A stretch of DNA of 64,000 nucleotides. It comes from Geomonas paludis (GTDB taxonomy: Bacteria; Desulfobacterota; Desulfuromonadia; Geobacterales; Geobacteraceae). Shown here piece after piece: positions 36,647 through 45,293 of the stretch (the first letter of the stretch is position 1; each line of letters begins with the position of its first letter). Both the position numbers and the translations under genes were made by a program. Location: NCBI RefSeq assembly GCF_014193585.1, contig NZ_BLXY01000002.1:1-64000 (forward strand). The letters are read 5' to 3'. A model generated the notes under the pieces. That model did no database searches and was not told where the DNA came from. It worked only from the letters and a program-made list of their open reading frames with translations.

Positions 36647-38671
36647 TTAGCAGTTGTAGTCGCCCAGCCCATGGCGCAGGCCGGTCGTTCCCCCCTGCTG
36701 TTCCAGGCGGGTGATCAGGTCTTGTTGCTCGTCATGCTTCTCCAACAGGCGCAGGACGCAGCGGAAGAGCCCGCCCAACTGTTGCCGGAGCAAATCCCCC
36801 TCCTCCTTGCCAGAGCCGCCGGAAGCCATCAATGCCGTGGTAAAGAGGCTCCCCAGCAGCGCGTCGAGCAGCCCCGCATCCCACCCCAGCGCTGCGTCCT
36901 CCAGCCGCTGCCAGCGGGCCAGGTCGACCAGGCGCGCGACCGCGGGGTTGCGGGCATTCAGGGTGAGGGTGACGGGCGCGATCTTGCGCTTGGAGAGGAG
37001 GTCGCCGGCAATCATGCGGGCCGCCTCGGAGATGCCGGGGTTGCCCAGGGAGTGGCGCAAGTCGTCAAGGTCCTCGTCGTCCCGGTGGTGCATCACCAGG
37101 GCGGGGATATCCGCCGGCTCGAAGCTGCGGGTCCGCACCACCAGCCGTTCCACCCCCATGCGGCGCAAGCGCCCAGCGATCTCCCCCTCCAGGAGCCGGA
37201 AGCGCTCCTCCTGCACCGGTTCAAGCGCGGCGAAGAGCCCCGGCGGATCGCCCGCGTCCACCCGGACCAGGGTCACTTGCCCCCGGTGCTCCCCCGCGTA
37301 ACTTTTCAACAAGGAAGCGTCCAGCGGGAGAGAGGCGTCGACCACGAGCCAGCCTCGCGACTGGGCCATGCGGCGGAACTGGCTGAATGCCCCCTCCCCT
37401 TTCTGGTAGTACAGCACCGGGACGGCTTTCCCGGCCGCGTCTTCCCGCGCCGCAGCCAGGCAGTGACGAAGCGTCATGGTGCCCCGGCTGGTGGGAAGCG
37501 GGAGATACGGCGCGATCTCCCTGAAAAACTCGGGGTAAAGACAGGCCATCCCCTTGAGGTGGTAGTGGTGCCAGTCGACCAGGCGGGCGAAGCGCTCCGG
37601 GTTCGCCTCCGCCAGGGTGCGCAGGTGCCTGACGATCAGATCGCCCAGGTGCCGGCTCAACTCGACGGTGGCGGGGTCATCATCCTTGATCCCGTCCCTA
37701 CTGGCGGTCGGTTTGAGGTCGGGGCAGTCGATGACCCCCTTCACGAATTTGGCCCAGGGAGGAAGGATGTGGCGTGAACCGCTGGTGACGAACATGCGGC
37801 GCACGTACAGGTCGACCGTCCCCTTGGCACCGTAGTCGGGGACCCGCTCGCCGGTGATGTAGAGGACCCCCCGGGCCCGCGTCCCCCCCTCCGGGAGCAC
37901 GGGGATCACCTCGATGGGAAAATCGTGGTAGGCGGATTCGATGAAGGCGCGGCACTGCTCCAGGGAGGGCTCGCCCTTGGTCCGGTGCCAGGGGGCGTTG
38001 ACCGCGTTGACCGGTCCCATGCCGTTGAGCGAAATGGGGAAGGGAAGGAAGTTGCCGTAGCGTACCACCGCGCTGCTCAGGTACTCCTCGTCGAGCAGGA
38101 AGTCGTACTCGTCGCGCAGAAAGAGGGTGACTTCGGTCCCTGTCTCCGGCCGGGCTGAGGGTTCCAAGGCGCACTGCAGCGAGCCGCAGTTGGTCCAGTG
38201 CCAGCCGCAGTCGTCCCCCGCCTTCCTGGTGAAGACCTCGACCCGCGCGGCGACGGTGAAGGCGGAGAGAAAGCCGATGCCGAACTGGCCGATCAGCTCG
38301 GTTTCCGCCATGGTGCGCAGGTCGGCGAGCCCCTTGCCTCCCCGCTTGCCCGAGGAACCGATCACCGAGAAGACGTGGCGGATATCCCCGTAGTCCATGC
38401 CGATGCCGTTTTCCCGGAAGGTGATGCTCTTTTCTGCAGTGGAAGTGGTGATGCAGATGTGCCCTGCCAGGTTGGGCTCGCTCCTGCGCCTCAGCACGAG
38501 CGCGTCATGGCAGTTTTGCAGCAGTTCGCGGATGAAGACGTCGGGGGAGGAGTAGAGGCTTTCACCGAGGAGGATGAGGATTCCATCCAGGTCGGTTTCC
38601 ATCTGGAAGAGCTCCGGCCCGTCGGCAAGAGAGGGGGAAAGGGGAGTGTTCGTTACTATGTTTCGGGGCAT
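36647..38671 (-). CDS. Divergent Hsp90-family (HtpG-like) ATPase
   Basis: The 674-residue protein follows HtpG in order: a GHKL ATPase domain (about 20-240) with FIRELLQN (Glu49 and Asn53), a lid and GQFGIGFLSAF; a middle domain with the Arg-bearing loop (TASRDGIKDD); and a C-terminal part. The adenine-binding Asp of the usual DNGxGM is Glu87 here (RENGIGM), and the lid is altered. It is therefore a paralogue and not the housekeeping htpG. GGAGG lies 6 nt before the ATG. It is the first gene of a three-gene operon with a helical-repeat protein and a membrane protein, which suggests a dedicated client. Confidence 0.85.
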   Translation of the reverse strand: MPRNIVTNTPLSPSLADGPELFQMETDLDGILILLGESLYSSPDVFIRELLQNCHDALVLRRRSEPNLAGHICITTSTAEKSITFRENGIGMDYGDIRHVFSVIGSSGKRGGKGLADLRTMAETELIGQFGIGFLSAFTVAARVEVFTRKAGDDCGWHWTNCGSLQCALEPSARPETGTEVTLFLRDEYDFLLDEEYLSSAVVRYGNFLPFPISLNGMGPVNAVNAPWHRTKGEPSLEQCRAFIESAYHDFPIEVIPVLPEGGTRARGVLYITGERVPDYGAKGTVDLYVRRMFVTSGSRHILPPWAKFVKGVIDCPDLKPTASRDGIKDDDPATVELSRHLGDLIVRHLRTLAEANPERFARLVDWHHYHLKGMACLYPEFFREIAPYLPLPTSRGTMTLRHCLAAAREDAAGKAVPVLYYQKGEGAFSQFRRMAQSRGWLVVDASLPLDASLLKSYAGEHRGQVTLVRVDAGDPPGLFAALEPVQEERFRLLEGEIAGRLRRMGVERLVVRTRSFEPADIPALVMHHRDDEDLDDLRHSLGNPGISEAARMIAGDLLSKRKIAPVTLTLNARNPAVARLVDLARWQRLEDAALGWDAGLLDALLGSLFTTALMASGGSGKEEGDLLRQQLGGLFRCVLRLLEKHDEQQDLITRLEQQGGTTGLRHGLGDYNC

Positions 38672-38734
38672 GGCCCACCTCCGTCAAGTGTCGTTACCAC
38701 TTAAGACGGAAGGGAGCCGTTTTTCCCCCGACGG

Positions 38735-39427
38735 TTACTTTGCCCCGCGGTGATCCCGAGAATCGTACACCTGGACCAGCCGGGGTGAATTGAAGATTGC
38801 CGCGGGTGTCACCACGGTTTCATCGGGGTTCAGCCGTTGGCCCTTGCGGGTGTACCGCTCCTCGATCATCCTCTTGGCCTGGGGGCCGGCCAGATCCATG
38901 TCCCTCATACGCTGCGGCTTGCTGAGTGAGACAAAGGGCTGATAGACCTTCCACACCAGTTCGCTGCAGTAAATGGTCTCGTCGTCCCACTTGAAATGGA
39001 TATCGTAGGGCCTCCCCAGAAAGCGGGCGACCTGCTTTGCCAGCTTGGGACCGGCATCGGTGCTGCCGAAGGGTGATTTTTCGAGTCGCTTGGTGACGAA
39101 ACGGTGCCCCTTCCCGTTGCCGATGAATTCCTCGATGGGAGTGTACTTCACCGTCGCGGCAGCTTCGGCGACCATCCAGCGGTTGTCCCGCCTGAGAATG
39201 ATGCCGGTATGGGTCCAGCGGGAATGAGTCGCTTCTTCCAGTGTGGACGATTGGCGGGATGAACTCTGCAGGAAAATGATATCGCCGTTCCTTAGATCCG
39301 CGGGGAGGACGATCGCCCCCCCCTCCTCTTTCCGGCCCGAAAAACCGGTGCAAAAAAGCAGCAACAGAACCAGCAGGAGGTTGCGGACTGGCAGGAGCAC
39401 CATGTCGAAGAGTGTCACGTTGACCAT
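38735..39427 (-). CDS. YiiX-like permuted papain-fold hydrolase
   Basis: The 230-residue protein matches E. coli YiiX over its length: RNGDIIF, THSRWTHTGII with His73, VKYTPIEEFI, the LGRPYDIHFKWDDETIYCSELVWK block with the catalytic Cys154, and a C-terminal VTPAAIFNSPRLV. YiiX-type proteins are circularly permuted NlpC/P60-like (papain-fold) enzymes whose substrates are thought to be lipids or peptidoglycan-type amides; the true substrate is unknown. A hydrophobic N terminus (VRNLLLVLLLLFC) directs it to the envelope. It begins 5 nt after the stop of a second, longer YiiX-like gene, so the two are cotranscribed. The start is uncertain (39427 or 39403). Confidence 0.85.
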   Translation of the reverse strand: MVNVTLFDMVLLPVRNLLLVLLLLFCTGFSGRKEEGGAIVLPADLRNGDIIFLQSSSRQSSTLEEATHSRWTHTGIILRRDNRWMVAEAAATVKYTPIEEFIGNGKGHRFVTKRLEKSPFGSTDAGPKLAKQVARFLGRPYDIHFKWDDETIYCSELVWKVYQPFVSLSKPQRMRDMDLAGPQAKRMIEERYTRKGQRLNPDETVVTPAAIFNSPRLVQVYDSRDHRGAK

Positions 39428-39432
39428 ACCCG

Positions 39433-40674
39433 TTACTGCTCGAGATAGGTCAGGGTGCCGACATAGTCCATGCGCCGGAACGGGCTGTCACCAGGCACCA
39501 GCGTCAGAATCAGGTAGCTGGTGGGCGAATAGTTGTCCTTCATTTTCGCGTTGAACTGGTCGCGGATTTCCTTGGAGGCTTTCGGGTCGAGGAAGACTCC
39601 CAGGTACTCCCCTTTCAGCAGGGCGAAGGTCGGCCCCATTGTTTCGGCGACCTTGCGATGTCCCGGTGACATCTTCGCACTCCTCTTGGGATCGGTCATG
39701 AAAACGGAGGCAAGCAGCTGGTCACGCTTTTGGTCGGCAAGATGCATCGCGTTGATGGTGAGCAAGGGACCATCGGACATGCCCGGCCCCACCTGTTTTT
39801 CACCGCCGGAACCGACGGCATCGCCGACCATGTGCAGGGGGGGAAAGATGGGACTGATGCAGGCGGGAATGCCTTCCTGCTGGAACGACGCGGCATCGCT
39901 TGGGTTACAGTCGCGCAGCGAAAGCAGCGACCAGGCGAATTCGGAGCAGTACATCTTGAGGGAGATGCCGTCCGTTTTCCCCTGGGCCAGTTGCCCGAGC
40001 TGCTTGACGAAGTTCAGCGGCTGGCCCGGCTGGTAGTTGGGGACCATGTAGTCCTGGTTGAAGGAAATGCGCGAGGGGTAGATGGCCGGGGCCCGGGCGG
40101 CGAGTCGCTCGGCCCATCCCGCGATGTTATTGCGCTGCTGGTCGGTGAGCCCGCGCGGCCTGACGACATGGAGCGCCTTGGTCTCGCGGTAATGCTCGGC
40201 GCTCAGTTCCCCGAGGTATTGAGGGCTAAGCGGCATGTCGATGTTCTTGACCACGCCGTTACTGACGTAGGCCACCCCGGCATGACTCACCCCCATCTGG
40301 ATGTTGGGATAGGGACCACCGCTACCCCATTCGGGGCGAAAGCTCAACAAGATGTCACCGGTCTGGATAAGGCCGCTGGCGGCCAGGTCCCTGGAAAGCG
40401 AGGCATCGGGCTTGTGGGAAAAGATCCTCAGTCCCAGCTTGTTCTGAGCGGCCGAAGACCCGGGGTGCTTGAAGTCGACCACCCGTGTATCCGGGGCTTT
40501 TATCTCTTTCAGGGGGGCGTAAGAGCTCTCGGGGAAGGCGTAAAAGACCGGTATGTCCAGCCTGGCGCTGACATAGTCGTCGGCGAGGCTGGCCGATTGA
40601 TCGGATTCTGCTCTTGATGCGGTGGAAAGGAACAGCGCTGCCGCGACCAGCAACCAGGACATTTTCTGAAGCAT
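39433..40674 (-). CDS. Secreted papain-fold protein, second YiiX-like member
   Basis: The 413-residue product has a signal peptide (MLQKMSWLLVAAALFLSTASRAES). It carries the same catalytic pattern as its neighbour: TGDILLSF, VSHAGVAYV with His131, and KMYCSEFAWSLLS with Cys243. The insertion between the two motifs and the 150-residue C-terminal extension are larger than in YiiX, and the rest is of unknown fold. The ATG at 40674 follows AAGGA; longer frames upstream have no site and no codon sense. It is divergent from the amidase gene at 40917. Confidence 0.75.
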   Translation of the reverse strand: MLQKMSWLLVAAALFLSTASRAESDQSASLADDYVSARLDIPVFYAFPESSYAPLKEIKAPDTRVVDFKHPGSSAAQNKLGLRIFSHKPDASLSRDLAASGLIQTGDILLSFRPEWGSGGPYPNIQMGVSHAGVAYVSNGVVKNIDMPLSPQYLGELSAEHYRETKALHVVRPRGLTDQQRNNIAGWAERLAARAPAIYPSRISFNQDYMVPNYQPGQPLNFVKQLGQLAQGKTDGISLKMYCSEFAWSLLSLRDCNPSDAASFQQEGIPACISPIFPPLHMVGDAVGSGGEKQVGPGMSDGPLLTINAMHLADQKRDQLLASVFMTDPKRSAKMSPGHRKVAETMGPTFALLKGEYLGVFLDPKASKEIRDQFNAKMKDNYSPTSYLILTLVPGDSPFRRMDYVGTLTYLEQ

Positions 40675-40839
40675 AGGGGATTCCTTAGCACAACGATTTC
40701 GACACCTACCATCGTCCACCCGGGAGCGATTGGCACAGATGTATAGCAAATCCTCAGTGGAAAAACTATCAAAAAGGCATAAAAACAGCGGCCGTTCTGT
40801 CTGTGGGGGCAAGGTGAAGCCGTCACACGGCACTTTGCT

Positions 40840-40868
40840 TTGACACAGGTGACGCCTCACGCTATAAC
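40840..40868 (+). promoter_or_regulatory. Strong sigma70-type promoter for the amidase gene
   Basis: TTGACA (40840-40845) and TATAAC (40863-40868) are separated by exactly 17 nt and lie 48 nt upstream of the amidase start. This is the best housekeeping promoter in this part of the window. Confidence 0.75.
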
Positions 40869-40916
40869 TCATCATCTTATTCTGCTGCCCCTCGCCTCTT
40901 TCAGGTTTCCGATCAC

Positions 40917-41657
40917 ATGGCCCCACTGACGACTTTCACGACGGCGCTTCTCTTGGTAATCCTTGGTCTTTCCGGCTGTGCAGCCGCTCAGGCCCCTTTT
41001 TCCCTCGTCCTCGATCCCGGCCATACGACGGCAGCGCCCGGGGCGCTCGGATGCAGCGGCGTCTATGAGAAAATCGACAACGACCGCCTGGCGCAATCGA
41101 TTGCCGCCGCCGTCGCCGCTGACGGTACCACGACGCTCCGCCTTACCCGGACCGCCGATGGTGCTCCCACCCTGCTCGATCGGGTGAAAGGAAGCGAAAC
41201 TGCCGACCTGTTCCTGAGCGTGCACCACGATTCGGTGCAGCCAGGGGACGGCAGGATCGTTGCCGAAAAGGGGCGTCAGGGCTTTTGCTCCTCCGCCGCC
41301 TCCGGCTTCTCCATCCATGTCTCCCGGAAGAACCCGGCCTATGAGGCGTCCCTGGCATTCGCCGAAATCCTCGGCGGCAAACTGACCGCCGCCGGGTTCC
41401 AGCCCAACCTGTACCACGCTCGAAAGATAGAGGGTGAAAACCGCCCGCTGCTGAATCCCCGACTCGGCATCTACGCGCAGGACGACCTCGTGGTGCTCAA
41501 GAGGACGGCAACCCCGGCGGTCCTCCTGGAGGCCGGCGTCATCGTCAATCCCGAGGATGAGGCGCACATCACCAGTCCGGCGTCTCGCGATGCCATGGCC
41601 CGCGCGGTCGTGGAGGCGCTTGGCGGGTTCAAGTTGTGGCAGCAAAAGAATAGGTGA
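40917..41657 (+). CDS. Lipoprotein N-acetylmuramoyl-L-alanine amidase (Amidase_3)
   Basis: The 246-residue product has a lipoprotein signal (LGLSGC, Cys21) and an Amidase_3 zinc domain: LDPGHT (His36), Glu51 in GVYEKID, SVHHDS (His103/104) and VLLEAGVIVN with the catalytic Glu. It should cleave the amide bond between MurNAc and the stem peptide in the cell wall. An insertion (about 108-135) may be a gating loop, as in AmiC-type enzymes. The ribosome-binding site is weak. It is the only plus-strand gene between 35 and 48 kb and has its own strong promoter. Confidence 0.88.
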   Translation: MAPLTTFTTALLLVILGLSGCAAAQAPFSLVLDPGHTTAAPGALGCSGVYEKIDNDRLAQSIAAAVAADGTTTLRLTRTADGAPTLLDRVKGSETADLFLSVHHDSVQPGDGRIVAEKGRQGFCSSAASGFSIHVSRKNPAYEASLAFAEILGGKLTAAGFQPNLYHARKIEGENRPLLNPRLGIYAQDDLVVLKRTATPAVLLEAGVIVNPEDEAHITSPASRDAMARAVVEALGGFKLWQQKNR

Positions 41658-41674
41658 CCGGGACGGGATTGACG

Positions 41675-42097
41675 CTACTCCCGCACAATGGTGATGATCT
41701 CTCCCTCCTCAGGCACGGCGTCCCGCTTGATGCGACAGGTCGACGCCACCCGCACCCTTGCCGCATCGATGCGTTGCTGCAGGAGGTAATCGCGTACCGC
41801 CCGGCAACGCGCCTCGTGCACCTGCGCCGGTTCCCTCCCGGACGGGCATCCTCCCACCACGAACCTTGCCCCCGGCGCGCCGCGCAGCGCCGGGAGTTTG
41901 CCGGCAATGGTCTCCCGCGCCCGTTTGTCGAGCACCGTCTCCCCTTTCTTGAACCACACCTGCACCAAGGCCCCCTCGTCCTTCATGGCACACCATCCCG
42001 GCGCCGGCAAGCTCCAGGTCACCGCCAGCACCAATAGCAGGCGGAGCGCGGCACCCGGCCGGCGCCGGGCTACACCAGAGCATGATCCTCCGGTCAT
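41675..42097 (-). CDS. Secreted OmpA-C-like protein
   Basis: The 140-residue product has a signal-like N terminus (LRLLLVLAVTWSLPAPGWC) and a C-terminal part resembling a peptidoglycan-binding OmpA fold: FKKGETVLDKRARETIAGKL, VVGGCPSGRE, then EARCRAVRDYLLQQRIDAARVRV. The usual Asp/Arg ligands for diaminopimelate are partly changed, and there are paired cysteines. Its ATG overlaps the stop of the DsbC-like gene (ATGA), so the disulphide enzyme may act on it. Confidence 0.65.
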   Translation of the reverse strand: MTGGSCSGVARRRPGAALRLLLVLAVTWSLPAPGWCAMKDEGALVQVWFKKGETVLDKRARETIAGKLPALRGAPGARFVVGGCPSGREPAQVHEARCRAVRDYLLQQRIDAARVRVASTCRIKRDAVPEEGEIITIVRE

Positions 42098-42879
42098 GGC
42101 TTGGGCCCCTTGACCTGCGCGGTCCCCTCCGCTGCGGCAGGGTGGGCCGCCTGCTTCGCCTGGAGAATCAGGGCGTCGATCTCTTCGAGGTCCGCACCCT
42201 CCACCACCTTGCCATTGATCAGGACGATGGGAGTGGCATCAACCCCGACCTTTTCCGCCAGCTTCACGTGCGCATCGACCACCCCACCGTCCTCAAACTT
42301 CTTGGCCGCGAATTCCGGATCGTCGTCGAACAACCCGCTCATAACCTCGCGCAGCGCCTTGGACTTGTCCGTGGCTGCCGCAACGTAGCGCGCCTTCTGC
42401 AGCGATTCCCCCTCCCCTACCATGAAGATGCGTCGGGTGATGTCGCGGTTGCGATCCAGGTGCTTGGACAGCTTTCTGCAGTAGCCGCAGTCGGGGTTGG
42501 TGATCTCGATGACCTCCACCGGCCCCGACCCCACCGCAATCCCCTGTTCGCGGGCAGCGAGGAACGGCTTCATCTTCTCCTGCGCCGCCTTTCTCATGCC
42601 CTCCTCGGCAATATTCTTCCCTTCCTGGTCGTAAATCTTGCCGACCACGACGTATCCGCTGGCCGGATAGAAGTACACCGCGGTCCCATCGCTGCCGGAG
42701 AACTCGAAGAGCCCCGGGATGGCGGTTTCACGCACCGACGTGATGAATTGCTTCATGTCCGGGTATTTTTCTTCGAAGCTGCGCCGGGCATCATCCAGGC
42801 CGAGGGCAAAAACCACTTGAACCCCAGCTACCACCGTCATAACTACCAGGAAAAGAATTACCTTCAGTTTTCTGTTCAT
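42094..42879 (-). CDS. DsbC/DsbG-like periplasmic thiol-disulphide protein
   Basis: The 261-residue product has a signal peptide (about 1-26) and a thioredoxin-fold domain with the active-site CGYC (Cys131, Cys134) in TNPDCGYCRKL and a cis-Pro loop (VDATPIVLING). DsbC has the same CGYC. The N-terminal 100 residues could be the dimerisation part. AGGAGG lies 6 nt before the ATG at 42879. It probably shuffles or oxidises disulphides in exported proteins of this region. Confidence 0.85.
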   Translation of the reverse strand: MNRKLKVILFLVVMTVVAGVQVVFALGLDDARRSFEEKYPDMKQFITSVRETAIPGLFEFSGSDGTAVYFYPASGYVVVGKIYDQEGKNIAEEGMRKAAQEKMKPFLAAREQGIAVGSGPVEVIEITNPDCGYCRKLSKHLDRNRDITRRIFMVGEGESLQKARYVAAATDKSKALREVMSGLFDDDPEFAAKKFEDGGVVDAHVKLAEKVGVDATPIVLINGKVVEGADLEEIDALILQAKQAAHPAAAEGTAQVKGPKP

Positions 42880-42977
42880 TGTCGCCTCCTGAGCATAATA
42901 GTGTTTAGTTCGAAGATGTGACTGATCTATCTTTCTTAAGTTCGTGCCCTGCTCCCAGCCTGCCCCAAACCTCCATC

Positions 42978-44348
42978 TCACCGCGCCGCCGCCCAGACCG
43001 GTTCGGCATCGCTTCCCGCTCCGCTCGAGACGCGGATCTGTGCGGAACCGTCGGCGCGCATGAGGTAGATGCCATCCCCGCCGGCGCGGGACGAGTTGAA
43101 GACGACGAAACGGCCGTCCGGTGACCAGCGCGGGTTTTCGTTGCGCCCGACAGCGGTGAGCCTGACGTTGTCCCTGCCGTCCGGCATGATGCTGAAGAGT
43201 TGGAAGGTCCCCTCCACCTGGCCGCTGTAGACGATGCGGTCCCCCAGGGGTGACCAGCTGGGGTTGACGTTGTAGGGACCGGAGGTCGTCAGCCTGCGGA
43301 CGTTTTGGCCGTCAGCGCCCATGATGAAAATCTGCGGTTTCCCCAAGCGGTCTGAGACGAAGGCGATCTCCCTGCCGTCCGGCGACCAGCAGGGAGAGAC
43401 GTCGATGGCGCGGTTGCTGGTCAGCCGCCTGAGCCCGGTCCCGTCCCGGTTCATCAGGTAGATCTCCGCGTTGCCGTCGCGGCTGGAAGAAAAGGCGATC
43501 CTCCTGCCGTCGGGGGAGAAGGCGGGCGTGATGTTGCCCCCTGCCGACCGCGTCAGGCGCGCCTCGCTGCCCTGGTAGATCTCGCGCCGGTAGAGGTCGG
43601 GCCCGCCGTTCTTGTAGGAGGTGTACACGATTTCAGCTCCCCCAGCGGCGCAATCCGGGTGCAGGTTGAGCGAGCCGTTCCCGGTCAGGGGTCGCATGTT
43701 GTGACCGTCGTAATCCATGAGGGCCAGTTCCTTGGCACCCCCCTTCCTGGTGACCAGGGTGATCCCACCGGAAAAGGGGCCTCTCTTCCCGGTGACGGCG
43801 AGGAGAATCTCGTCGCTGAAAAGGTGACCGATCTGCCGCAATTCCTTGACAGTCGCGGTGAAGCGTTTGGCGACCTTGAGGGAACGACTCGGCACGTGGT
43901 ACAGCCGGAGTTCCACCGTCAGGGTGCTCCCGGCCACCGTGTAGCCGCTCAAGACCAGGAAGTCCACGGCGGCAGCTTCCAGGGGGGCGAAATCGAAGAG
44001 CCCCGGGGCGATGCCCCTTCTGCGCACCTGTTGGGGATCCGCGGCCGGTTCGAACGGCCCGGCAAAGGAGAGATCGAAGCTAAGGAGATCCCCCAGTTCC
44101 TTTGCGCAAGCCGGCTCCTCTTTACCATCCGACAGCGGTTTGGCGACCACCGTACGCAGCAGACGTTGCCCGGGTGCGGTAACGTCTATGGGGACCTCCT
44201 CGCCATTGTCGCCGGCCGTGCTTTCGGGTACCGCCGGAACGGCGAGGAGTGCCAGGATAAGCAGACAGAGAAAGACGCGGAGCACGGCCGCGCCGGTCCG
44301 ACCAGTTCCGGCGCCCGCCCCTCGGCCCAGGCAGGATGAAACACTCAT
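42978..44348 (-). CDS. tolB: TolB-like beta-propeller protein
   Basis: The 456-residue protein has a membrane-spanning/signal segment (about 22-42), an N-terminal TolB-type alpha/beta domain and a C-terminal propeller of five or six PD40 repeats (FSPDGRRIAFSSSRDGNAEIY, and similar). TolB is the periplasmic part of the Tol-Pal envelope system. It lies directly after pal in the same direction, but tolQ, tolR and tolA are not in this window. The N terminus is longer than typical and Gly/Ala-rich. Confidence 0.85.
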   Translation of the reverse strand: MSVSSCLGRGAGAGTGRTGAAVLRVFLCLLILALLAVPAVPESTAGDNGEEVPIDVTAPGQRLLRTVVAKPLSDGKEEPACAKELGDLLSFDLSFAGPFEPAADPQQVRRRGIAPGLFDFAPLEAAAVDFLVLSGYTVAGSTLTVELRLYHVPSRSLKVAKRFTATVKELRQIGHLFSDEILLAVTGKRGPFSGGITLVTRKGGAKELALMDYDGHNMRPLTGNGSLNLHPDCAAGGAEIVYTSYKNGGPDLYRREIYQGSEARLTRSAGGNITPAFSPDGRRIAFSSSRDGNAEIYLMNRDGTGLRRLTSNRAIDVSPCWSPDGREIAFVSDRLGKPQIFIMGADGQNVRRLTTSGPYNVNPSWSPLGDRIVYSGQVEGTFQLFSIMPDGRDNVRLTAVGRNENPRWSPDGRFVVFNSSRAGGDGIYLMRADGSAQIRVSSGAGSDAEPVWAAAR

Positions 44349-44364
44349 GACCCAAGCCCCGCCG

Positions 44365-45012
44365 TCAGTTGCCGGCAGCCCGGCGCCGCACCCCGGGGCC
44401 GGGGCTCCCCGCAGGTACGATCTCGACCCGGCGGTTCAACCGCCACGCCTCTGGCGAGTGCCCGGGGTCGGCCGGGAACTCCCTGCCATAGCTGATTTGC
44501 TTCAGCCGCCTCCCCTCTATCCCCCGCGCTACCAGCCAGTTGACTACCGCCTGGGCCCTGCTTTCCCCGAGGGAGATGTTGTAACGGTCATCGCCGCGCT
44601 CGTCGCAGTACCCTTCCACCTCGAACGTCCCCTGCTCCTTGGCCAGCACCTGGTAGATCCGCTCCAGCGCCTCAAGCGCAGCAGCGTCCAGGGTGAAGGC
44701 ATCGTACTCGAAGAGCACCGCCTCGAGTTTCACGGCAGCGGGCGGAGGGCCGGGCGGTACCGGGGGATCGACGACGGGCGCCGGTTCCGGGTGCTTTACC
44801 GGAGCAGGCATGGGCTCGACAACCGGCGGTTTGGGCTTAGGCTGCGGCGGGGGTACCGGCTCCCTGGCGGGAGGTTGGGGAGCAGGTGCGGGAACAGCCT
44901 CGGCCTTACCGGCGCCGCCTGGTGGTGGCACTGTCGGGGTGGCCGCGCAGGCTGCCAGCCAGACTGTGACAAGGCACAAAAGACAATAACTAAAAACTCT
45001 CATCCGGTTCAT
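44365..45012 (-). CDS. pal: Peptidoglycan-associated lipoprotein (Pal)
   Basis: The 215-residue product has a lipobox (VWLAAC), a long Pro-rich linker (about 25-95) and a C-terminal OmpA-like domain (VLFEYDAFTLD, VEGYCDERGDDRYNISLGESRAQAVVNWL) with the peptidoglycan-binding Asp and Arg. AGGAGGAG lies 8 nt upstream of the ATG at 45012. The Pro-rich linker is unusually long for Pal. Confidence 0.88.
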   Translation of the reverse strand: MNRMRVFSYCLLCLVTVWLAACAATPTVPPPGGAGKAEAVPAPAPQPPAREPVPPPQPKPKPPVVEPMPAPVKHPEPAPVVDPPVPPGPPPAAVKLEAVLFEYDAFTLDAAALEALERIYQVLAKEQGTFEVEGYCDERGDDRYNISLGESRAQAVVNWLVARGIEGRRLKQISYGREFPADPGHSPEAWRLNRRVEIVPAGSPGPGVRRRAAGN

Positions 45013-45293
45013 GGTCGCTTCTCCTCCTGATTGGTACGGCAACATGTGCAAGATCTCGGATGGCTATGCAGATTGCCTCCGTACTGGAACAAGACGGACG
45101 GGGCTGAATTTTCCCTCAAAGAATTCTCGCCTTTCCGTATGTGCGCGTTTTTTTTGTTCTGCGCGCTGCGCCGACATCCTCTTCCTTTGCGAGAGGGTCA
45201 GATGACGGCATCGACCGGGAGTTGAGAGGGCTAGTAAATCTGGAGAGGGAACTGCTCAGGAGGGGGAAGGAAGGTACTGCGGGGGTAAACGGT

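Noticed and set aside
40675-40926. An 84-residue N-terminal extension of the second YiiX-like protein
   Set aside because: It runs across the divergent promoter region into the amidase gene, and the signal peptide begins at 40674.
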